Program-made: the position numbers and the translations under genes
Notes under the pieces: generated by a model
Databases searched by the model: none
What the model was told of the DNA's origin: nothing
The model's input: only the letters and a program-made list of their open reading frames with translations
Source: Thermothielavioides terrestris NRRL 8126
Taxonomy: Eukaryota > Ascomycota > Sordariomycetes > Sordariales > Chaetomiaceae
Direction: 5' to 3'
NCBI RefSeq assembly: GCF_000226115.1
Contig: NC_016458.1
Coordinates: forward strand, 620,001-684,000
DNA: 64,000 nt
In this document: in pieces, positions 55,610 through 64,000 of the stretch
Numbering within the stretch: the first letter of the stretch is position 1
How the letters are laid out: every line of letters starts with the position of its first letter

Positions 55610-56978
55610 ATGTCCACTCCGCGCGTCTTCATCGTCCGCCATGGCGAGACCGAGTGGTCGCTCAACGGCCGCCACACCGGGTCGACCGATATCCCCCTGA
55701 CGGCCAACGGCGAAAAGCGGGTCCTGGCAACGGGAAAGGCGCTTGTCGGCAACGACCGTTTGATTGTTCCCAGCAAACTGGCCCACATGTGAGTTTCCTC
55801 CGACGGTAGGGCCACGGCTCCCTATTTGCCTCTATTCCATCGTCCGGGCCTCGGACGTGGGATGCACGCAAAGACGAGCGGCCGTGGCGTGCTTGGCTTC
55901 CCGCCCGCCACGGCATAGACAGGCCGGATCGCCAGGTGACCTGCCGATCCACCTGCGCCGTCCCGGCGTCTTTTCAATGCATGGCGTGTTTTATTCCCCA
56001 GACCGCTCACGCCAGGCATTGACTGTGTCACAGCTACGTGTCTCCGAGACGGCGGGCGCAGCGAACGCTGGAGCTGCTCAACCTGGTCCACAAGGAGCAA
56101 CTGCCGTGGAACGCCCATGGCGAACCCTTCTGTGAGGGCCGCCGGTGTGAGGCCAAGATTGAAGTCACCGAGGACATCCGGGAATGGGACTACGGCGACT
56201 ACGAGGGCATCACCACGCCGCAGATCAAAGAACTCCGGAAGCAGCAGGGCCTAGATCCTAACTGGGATATCTGGAGAGACGGCTGCCCAGGGGGAGAGTG
56301 AGTCCTCGTTTCCCCGCTCTCTGCTCTAGGCATTTGCCAGTTTCATTCATCTTACGCTCATCGCAGGAGCCCGTCAGACATCACTGAGCGCCTTGACCGG
56401 CTCATCAAGGAGATCCGTGAGAAGTGGTCCGTGACATCCGAGCTCTCTATTTTTGCCCGATTGCGGTTTCGGGTAGCTCGTGGTTGCTCCCGATGGCCCG
56501 ATTAGGGAAGAAGTATTGACTCGCATTGTCGAACAGGCATGCGCCGGTGATGAGCAAGCCAAAGGGGGAGGCGGCGAACGGCGACGTTCTAATAGTCGCC
56601 CACGGCCACATCCTCCGGGCATTTGCGCAGCATTGGGCTGGCCAGTCTCTTGATGGCGGGCCTTCTTTCCTTCTAGAAGCAGGTGGTGTCGGTACTTTGA
56701 GGTGAGTATGAGTACCGCCACTCCTACTTCTTTAATCTCACTGCTGAACTTCTATGCTTGAAGCTACGAGCACCACAATATCAACGAACCAGCCATCCTC
56801 CTCGGCGGTGCCTTCATCGTGGACCTCCCAGGTACGTTAACCCGCCGGATGGCGTTTTGGTCGCCGGGGCAGTGTTCCTATTCCAAGGATCTTCGATACC
56901 TTACTCTTAATTCTACCAGCGGCTTCCGCTAACATGTGGGCTGAAGAAGTGCAGCAGAAACTGAACGAGGGCGCGTGA
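55610..56978 (+). CDS. SHB17: Sedoheptulose-1,7-bisphosphatase (histidine phosphatase family)
   Basis: The predicted protein has 264 residues from six exons: 55610-55788, 56034-56297, 56367-56426, 56537-56701, 56764-56831 and 56920-56978. Shb17 dephosphorylates sedoheptulose-1,7-bisphosphate, feeding riboneogenesis and the non-oxidative pentose phosphate pathway. The phosphohistidine motif is [36 protein letters not shown] follows, then [20 protein letters not shown] (acid/base Glu region), [28 protein letters not shown] (second His) and [15 protein letters not shown]. These match yeast Shb17 block by block. Intron 4 uses an AAG acceptor (TTGAAG before CTACGAG). The 245-nt first intron is the longest in the gene. 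Confidence 0.94.
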
Positions 56979-57230
56979 AATACATGGGCTGCCTAACCTC
57001 ACTAGAATCCCTACACCACCGACACGGGCAGTCAAGCGTTCAACGAGACGCGGCCATGGACTACTTTCTTCCTCTGATTACCCCATTCATTCAGCGTTTG
57101 GATAGACATAGAACGCGAACTGTTGTATCTCAATTCGCAGCGGTGTGATCGGTGTGATTCTGGCGCTGTCACGATCTCTAAACTGATTCCCCCTTAGGCC
57201 AGTAAACATTGATTCTGTTCCCCCCCAATT

Positions 57231-58821
57231 TCAAGCCTTGGTCCCGCGCGCGATGAAGATCCTCCTCCTCACTTCGGTGCCGTTCTCCTTGGAGAAGTGG
57301 AACACCACACCCGCCTCCACCAGCGCGAAATCCTTTCCCACTCCAGCCTCCTCGTAGATGCGCCTGATCGTCTCCTCGGAGAAGCCGTGGTGCGTGACGG
57401 TCTGCGTGGCCGGATGCGAGGGCTGCACATGGCAGTCAGCATGTTGCGTTACGGGGGTCAATGATACCTCAGTCCATTAATGTGCCCGATGGTCCGCTCT
57501 CCCTGGAGCCGAGCCTCAAGACCGGCAAATCGAGGGGACCAGGGGCGGAGAAGAAATTGTTGCTGCGAGGGCCAAGGAAGAGACTTACATCCGGCTTGTC
57601 ATGGGCGAAGAAATCCAAGATCACGAGCACGCCTCCCGTCTTGAGCCGCTCGGCCAGCCGGCGAGCCGCCAGGGCCGGGTCATCGAAGTGATGGAACCCG
57701 AGCCCGACGGCGGCCACGTCAAAGGAGAAGAACTCGGGCGCGGCAAACGCCGCTGGGTTGGGGTCCTCGGGAACGCAGAGGTTGCCTTGGTAGGCATGCA
57801 TCTCCGAGTGGGTGAGGCCCTGGATGGCGTCAGTCGGCCTGGAGGAAATATGGGGACCAGAACAAACGGGATGGCCAGTTAACATCACATACCTGGTTCT
57901 CCGCGCGGGCGTTGTAGGCAGCTACCTGGTGAGAGTTAGTTGCACCGAGCCCGAGAGCAGGAGGGACTCTGAGTTGGAGTGGCCGCCGAGGAGGAGCAAC
58001 TTGCCATGTTCTCTGACAGATCGATGCCGACACATTGCGTGGTGTAAGGAGCGAGCGCCTGTGGCAGGGTGATCAGAATTCAGAGCACGGGCTGCGGAGG
58101 AGGGACGTCTCCTGCGTTGCTGCCTTGGCCGGGGGTCAAGTGCACTACGCCGCGAGCATCCCGCGATGTCTCTTACCCTAGATACTGCGGCGGGATTTCG
58201 TCAGCGATCCGGATATTCTTGGTTTTCATCGGACTTGAAACTTGGAGAGCAGGGCAGGGAGACAAGCATCCTCCCGCGGCCGAACATTGCCTCACCCACG
58301 ATTCGCTGAGCTTGGGGCCGGGGAGAGGGGAGAGATGAAAGGGAGTCGAAAAGAACCGGGCAGAACAACGGTGCTGGGAGAGAGCGAACATACCGACACC
58401 GGTTCCGCAAGCATAGTCCAACAGTCTCACAGTCTTCCCTGCTTGGGCCGCTTGACCATTCTTGCCTCCGTCGTCTTCGTTCCCATCGTCGTCTTCGCTC
58501 TCGTCGTCATCAACCCAGTCCGCGCCAATGAAGTCGAGTCGCGCACGGATCTCTTCAATCAACCTGTTAAGCGTCTTCTCATGCTTGCTGTCGTAGGTTG
58601 CCGCCTCTTTACTGGAGGAAGGATCAGTTGCGTCAGGGTCCCGTCTGAGAAAGGGGGGAGGGACGGAGGTGACGGGGGGTTCTAGAAAGCTGTCGGCGTG
58701 TCCCGGCTCGACAATATAGCCATCGGCGGCGGTTTTGTGAGCATACTTACTTGAAATATTCCTGGTTATGTCCCGACGCAGAAATCGCGACCTCGTGCTG
58801 ATGTGCCGATGAAGCAGACAT
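57231..58821 (-). CDS. SAM-dependent methyltransferase (class I), unassigned substrate
   Basis: The predicted protein has 268 residues from seven exons: 58821-58751, 58611-58394, 58184-58177, 58058-58005, 57925-57893, 57819-57589 and 57422-57231. The SAM-binding glycine motif is VRLLDYACGTGVVSRAL, assembled across an 8-nt microexon. ALAPYTTQCVGIDLSENM (motif with the acidic ribose-binding Asp) and VAAYNARAENQGL follow. The rest is FDVAAVGLGFHHFDDPALA, TGGVLVILDFFAHD and a C-terminal ARGTKA. The intron after SENM starts with GC rather than GT (GCAAGT donor). An acidic Asp/Glu loop sits between helix 1 and motif I. Fungal relatives are generic methyltransferase-domain proteins, so no substrate can be given. 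It is convergent with SHB17 (252 bp). Confidence 0.9.
58177..58184 (-). other. 8-nt internal microexon of the methyltransferase gene
   Basis: TATCTAGG lies between a CAG acceptor (58185-58187 complement) and a GTAAGA donor (58176-58171). Joining it to its neighbours gives CGTGVVSRALAPY, the expected continuation of SAM motif I. Without it the frame breaks. Confidence 0.85.
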
Positions 58822-60302
58822 TCTGGCGCCTTGCTGGACGTCCAGGGGGGGAGGCAAACAGCTTATTCGAGAAAGCGCAGTCAACTTCGCTCGTTCACGG
58901 TGTTTTGCTGCTCGAAAACGGCCCCCCAAAAAGCGAAACGATGCAACTTTGTTGATCATATATCACTGGCCTGTCACAGAAAAAGGTTGGTCAACGGTGA
59001 ATTCATTCTTCTGCTATTTAACTAAGTTCTGTCCGCCCGTGGTCTGCGGAAACATCTCGGCCACTTTTGACTCGACGTGATGTGGAGCTGTAGTATGCAA
59101 GCATACTGGAAAACCGCCGCGAAGCAGACTCGGAGAGAAACGCGGAATTCCAGATTCAGTAAACATTGTGCTGGGCAATCGAGGTGAGGTTTGGGAAACT
59201 CTCTCTCCCGAGAGTTTGATGAGGTCAATGGCGGCCCCGAAGGAACGAATTCAACGTGCTACCAAACCGTCCGGTATGATCCGTGCATGACGGTCCATGA
59301 GTTTATGGAGACGGGCGAGGAATATTCATTTGAGCAGATCAGCAGACACAAAGTAGCACAGTTCCACCTGTCTTCGTCCTGGCCGACGAACCAGACCTGA
59401 ACGTCCAATTCTGTGCACTGCAAACAAAGCCGGGACGACACTTGAGCGTCGACACCCACGGTCGGACAGTGGCCCGGGGCGGGACGGGAGCGGGACGGGT
59501 GAGGTTGCAACGGGACGGACAATGCAACAGCATCCTGTGGGAGCCAGAGCTAGTGTATGTACCTCACTAGTCGGTGTACACGCAGTACGGTGCCGGTCTG
59601 CCTACCGTGGGGTCCAAAAGTTTGGGCCAGCCCAATGAGAAAAGACCCAGGCTGGGAGATCGCCAATTTGCGGCACGGCAGATGCGATGGGTGAGAAAGG
59701 GGCGCACGCACACACGCACGTCGCAGAAACAGGAAACAGGCCTTCGTTCTCGAATCCTGGTTCCTCGATAACTCCCCCGCAGTTCGCAATTGGTGTGATA
59801 AAGAACAGCAGAAGAAGAGGTACTGTGTTAAGAAATAAGCTGGGATAATGGCGCGGCGCGCTGACAGGTTGGTAAGCTCGGTACCTAGGGTAAACTCAGT
59901 TCCAGGGCCGATTGGCGTGCGCCCTTTTGCGCACTTGGCCGCGATAGGCAAGCGACACCGGCGCCCCGGACAGGGTGGGACGCGAAATCCCCGACTAGCG
60001 GCTGTTAGCGCGGCTTGGGGGTGGCTGACAAACGGGTACCGTCGAGCGATCTCGCTGGCGATCCCACGAAAGGGAAACGCAAGACCCCGCCTCGGTCCGC
60101 AGTCACGGGGGAGACACGCCCCCGGGGTGGCTGAGCGGTATCCCCGTTCGATAGGATTGCGCGGCGTCGTGTTACGGGGGGACCAAGCATTCCACAGTAC
60201 GAATTACTCCGTACCTATGTTCCATCAATAACGTTGACTACAATATACTCTAGCGCGTGAGAAGAAAGACTCGCATCATTACCAGTCACATTGAGATTAA
60301 CT

Positions 60303-60338
60303 GTACACTACAGTAGTTAAATAGGAAAATGTAGTGTA
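60303..60338. repeat. Short inverted repeat (TACACTACA / TGTAGTGTA)
   Basis: Nine-base perfect arms are separated by about 18 A/T-rich bases, within a local A/T-rich patch of the otherwise G/C-rich right end. It is too short to call a transposon. Confidence 0.6.
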
Positions 60339-61379
60339 AGATGAAATGCTGGTCCTTGCCCCCCCTCTCGTCTCACACGCCACGCGCAAGAATTTGTGCG
60401 ACGCAAGCCATGCTTCAACAAATCTGCAGGGTGGCACGACAATGTCAGGCGTTTTTGCCGGTGAGTTCTTCCCCCCCAGTCGAGCCGAATGGGAGGGAAG
60501 GGGGGAGCGGTTCCCAGCAAATCCCCTCGCGCGGGTGTCTGCTGGGAAGCGGCCTGTTGCTGCTGCACGGCGAACAGAGCGGCAAGAGGCTTGCATGCAA
60601 CCCGGCTGTGCGAGAGCGGGGAGGAATGGCCTCGGTGGCAGGGTTGCGAAACGAGGAGAGAGGGTGGCGAGCGGCACGGCGACAATGTTGCGAGACCCCC
60701 CTTCCTCTCAGCTTTGCCATCCTTGTGATCAGTGGAGGTGAGCATGCAGCGCACCTCGCAGTAAGGTATTCGCAGACGCAGGAGGTAGGAAACTACGCAG
60801 TCCGATGGATGTAGGCATGTATGTGCTCTGCGTCCATACTGCAGTAGTGTACGGCTGCGTGCGGCTGGTTGGTCTCAACCAGACGCCGTGATCCGGGTCC
60901 ATCCATGCCTTCTGTCGCTTCGCATTCTTGGCCTGAACGTTTTGGGTCATCGGCAGGGGTCGACCGAGGGCGGGCTTGATGATGTGCACCTCTGGGGTCT
61001 CACAAGACCTGTCTTCCCGTCCGTACCCGTCCCGAGCGGAGCTGCTGTCAGATCCCACATTTTGCGGCGACGCATCTCGGGACGCTTCAGCGTGTTACAG
61101 CGCACTGGGTAATACCTGCGCCACCTATTATTGGGTCGAAACGCCTTGCAGTGCAACCCCAGACGGACCATTGGGCGGCTTCTAGCGGGCCTTCCAGGCC
61201 GCCCTCTTGGGCTGTCAGAGGCGTCGTCGTCATGCCCGTCCATGAACCTCCCAGCAGGGATGTGGACTGCCAGACCGTTGGAGACACCGTCGACAGCCAG
61301 CCTACCTACATCCCTGGTATCGCTGCTGTACTCTGAGCAGCTGTTGCTGTACGGAAGATTGCAGCACGGTGGAAGGAGT

Positions 61380-61404
61380 ATGCATGGTAACGGTGACCAT
61401 GCAT
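61380..61404. repeat. Short inverted repeat (ATGCATGGT / ACCATGCAT)
   Basis: Two perfect 9-base arms (61380-61388 and 61396-61404) flank a 7-base loop. The function is unknown. Confidence 0.65.
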
Positions 61405-64000
61405 GCGCCCGGGGCGTGATGTGATCAGCAGAATGCTGGCGTCTTTAAATGCCTGACCAGGCAAGGCAGGATGTGGTTCGCAACGAACGACCGTCACGCT
61501 TGAAATGTACGGCGCCAAGCCGGTTGCAGGTCCTGCTCGATGTGCGACGGCTCTCACCGCTTGTTTGCCCGGTTTGCCTGTTTCGCGCGAGCTGGTACCA
61601 GACCCGAGGATCGATCCCATTGCAAGCCTCTGCCCACTGGTTTTTGTCGTGCCACGGCGGTGCTGATTCGGCATGTCGGCCGTCGTTCCCCCCAGCATTG
61701 GCCATTGGGGGCGGCCAAGGCATCCCGGGACCAAACGTCTTACCCGAGCCGGCGCGGTCCACCGTTCCATTGTGCAGGTTGTTGATGACTGTGAAACCGG
61801 CATAAATTAGGCTATGCCGCCCGAGAGACATCGGCCACCTCACGTTAACCGTGAGCCCGCACGCGCTGTTGCCAGCTCATCGCCCAGACCATGCTCCCGG
61901 CCCGGCCCTCAGAAACAGAAACGGCACGCAGCGGCCAATCAACTCGTGGCGGGTGCACCCGGCCGGCCGATCGATGGGTGCATGAAAAACGAATTGACTC
62001 GGCCAGTCAATTTCCTTGCCGCTGGTGCTGGTTGGCCGAAAGCCGCCGTGAGAATAAAGGATTTTGCCTGCAAGCCCTTCAGGTATTGCCGAAGAGGTGC
62101 ATTCACACCGTGCAGCATCCCGCTGCGCTCCCGTGTGGCATCAATATGTGGCTGGCAGCCCGAGCCGTGCCGGTTTGACTTTTCTTCTGTTGTGCTCCGT
62201 AGTGTGCGGTGGTGTGCCTACCGCGGGCATGCAACTTCCGTGGCGGGCGACGGGAACGCCTCCTTTTCCTCTCGGCAAGGAGTCGCTTGCCCGTCTCACC
62301 CGACACCGGGCTGGCCACCCCGGCGACGTTCGGATGGCAGGCTGCAGAGCCGCCGCGCACGGGTCACCATCCGCTTCCCTCCTCCTGCCATGGAGGATTG
62401 TGACAGTTGTTGGGGCAAGGATCGGCTCCGAGACCCTGGTCGTCCGATTCCGGCGGTCAAGCCGCTGGCTCAGCCCTACATGGGGAGAAGCAATTCCAGC
62501 AATGCTGAGCTGGTCGTGTCAGGCGACGCTGACACACGCATACACTTTAGTGTATTAGGCAAGGGAAAGGGAGGCGATGACGGGCATGGCACTCCGGGAA
62601 GCGCGGAACGGGATGGACATATTCTGTAGTGTACAGTGGAGTGTACACGTGTAAGGCAAGTCCATGTAATGCGACCAGTGCTCCGTCCAGACGTATGTAT
62701 TCCGTACCTTGGTAAATTTCCCTGGGCCACCCCTCCCTCCACTGCAACGTGGCACAACAGGGCACCCTGGCTGCTCGTACCCCGGCCAAATTGAAGGCGC
62801 GCGGGAGAGCACGCTGATTGGGGATTGCAAACCGACACGAAAGGAGGAAGGAAGCCAGGCGACAGGGGGGAGAGGGGCAAACGGGACCGACTGCAGCCCG
62901 TTTCTGCCGGCCACTCGCCCGGTCGCATCGGCAGCAGGATTTGCGAGACCAGAGCGAGGCATCCACTCGTTAGTTAGTGCATACCAGTTAACGGTAAACG
63001 TTTCTTGCGAGAGAGACTCTCTTATGCACAGTAAATCCAGTCTTTTGACATGAAGACAGCGAGCCTCACAAGTGCACGACGGGAGGCAGTTAGGTAGTTA
63101 CCACACAATGCTGCGTTTGCAGATCGTCATGGAACTCACACCTAACTGGCGCATCAGTACCGCTTGCCCCTGGTAGTATGCAGTTGATCCGTGTGTGGGC
63201 AGCGTTAAGGACTCCGTATCGGAGGATGCTTTCCGCAGGAGGCAAGGCGTGACGCCGGTCTATCACTGCAGTGAAGGCGTATCCAAACCAACGCCGTTTC
63301 CTGATGCGGTTTACAGACTTCGGGTGGAACCCCGAGGACGAAGAGGCGCCATCAAACAGTGCGACGGCTGGGACGGCTGGCCGGATCTTGGCGGTCGACC
63401 CGTTCCTCAGCCCAGCAACCGCGCGGAAGGGATATGTGGGGCGCATAAGATTTTGTTCACGTGACTGCCAAGACAAAAGTTGATTGGTTTCTGGCCACCG
63501 TGATTGGGCCCGTGGTCGGCCAACAGGGCGTGCGATAGGCCACAACAGACCGGGGAAGGGAAGCACGAACCGACCCGGTGTGATGATGATGGCGCCCGTC
63601 GAAACTTGTGGAGCGAACCGGTGTGAGTTCCGCGGACCCCGGAAGACTCGGTAGTTACGCACCCGTGTAGCCGCCTTACTTTTTTGGCGGTTCTGCGAGA
63701 ACCGCGCAGGTGCTGTGCCAGGATGTTGGTTCGCGCCACCGAACTGCGTCAGCGCCAGCGCAGGTTGGGTTGGCTGGCTTCGCAGCCCATCTTTTTTGTT
63801 CGGATTCGGATGCCCGCAATTGTCTCTCGGCGTGGCACCAGCTGACGCGACCTGGCCGCCTTTATGCGATGACATTATTTCAAACAACGCAGTATTGTTG
63901 TCATTGTCGTTGTCGTCGTTATTGTTCGCCTGTTTTGTTGAATGGCGAGTTCTCTGGCGGCAACCGCCCGCCGCTGATGGATTCTCCACGAGAGGTCTGC

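Larger units (their letters stand above)
58822..64000. other. Gene-poor right end of the window
   Basis: I support no gene in these 5.2 kb. Open frames on both strands, including a 299-codon minus-strand frame at 63090-63989, lack third-position bias, splice structure or motifs. Small structures present are a CGGGACGGGAG-type repeat (59477-59515), a 9-bp hairpin (60303-60338), a 9-bp hairpin (61380-61404) and a GTT/GTC-rich tract (63894-63935). It may be the upstream region of a gene outside the window, or it may hold unannotated RNA. Confidence 0.5.

Noticed and set aside
59191..59400. Small open frame starting MGNSLSREF, suggestive of an N-myristoylated protein
   Set aside because: Only 69 codons, A/T-ended codons unlike neighbouring genes, and no conserved motif; not supportable without expression data.
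60118..60170. GGTGGCTGAGCGG...GTTCGAT resembling parts of a tRNA
   Set aside because: The arms do not pair into a cloverleaf, the spacing between D-loop-like and T-loop-like parts is too short, and there is no acceptor stem.
63090..63989. Minus-strand open frame of 299 codons at the right edge
   Set aside because: No G/C third-position bias, no motif, and its low-complexity Asn/Asp start comes from a GTT/GTC-rich tract. Long chance frames are common in G/C-rich DNA.

Overview
The window is nuclear DNA of a filamentous ascomycete, most likely a Sordariomycete and probably Sordariales (a Chaetomiaceae-like genome is my inference from style, not from a search). The genes carry short introns (about 50-180 bp) with GTRNGT donors and CTAAC/CTGAC branch sites close to the acceptor. 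Coding exons are rich in G/C at third codon positions. The proteins are typical Pezizomycotina orthologues. There is no bacterial, viral or organellar backbone, no CRISPR, and I saw no tRNA or rRNA gene.

Left part (1-9.3 kb). The 3' end of the UDP-GlcNAc pathway enzyme GNA1 is followed by a pigment/polyketide-shortening hydrolase of the Ayg1/YG1 family. Three sugar or polyol oxidoreductases come next: an SDR, a zinc polyol dehydrogenase and an aldo/keto reductase. The SDR and the zinc dehydrogenase are divergent, and a complete Mutator-type MITE with long inverted repeats and an 11-bp target duplication sits in their shared upstream region.

Middle part (10.4-36.3 kb). The Golgi t-SNARE SED5 is separated by a mariner-type MITE from two very large, intrinsically disordered proteins (1111 and 1866 residues) encoded in tandem over about 10 kb. 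The Rab GEF SEC2 follows, then a gene-poor 3.3-kb stretch, a poorly supported acidic hypothetical protein, and the ER protein O-mannosyltransferase PMT1, whose tail ends in an ADEL tetrapeptide.

Right part (37.4-58.8 kb). This is a run of housekeeping genes: splicing factor SF3A1/PRP21, sorting nexin SNX3, mitochondrial pyrimidine-nucleotide carrier RIM2, an RRM protein, ARP2/3 subunit ARPC4, proteasome deubiquitinase UBP6, a small membrane/coiled-coil protein, sedoheptulose bisphosphatase SHB17 and a SAM methyltransferase. Between the RRM gene and ARPC4 lies 3 kb containing minisatellites. The last 5.2 kb holds no gene I can support.

Four of the genes serve the secretory/endosomal route (SED5, SEC2, PMT1, SNX3), but they are not arranged as a regulatory unit and I read this as ordinary gene order. 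The unusual features are two intact-looking MITEs in divergent promoters and a set of extreme exon structures: a 3-nt exon holding only the start codon, an 8-nt internal microexon, a 9-nt terminal exon, one GC-AG intron and several AAG acceptors. The two giant disordered proteins also stand out. I did not find a clearly new biological system; the candidates are ranked in the findings.
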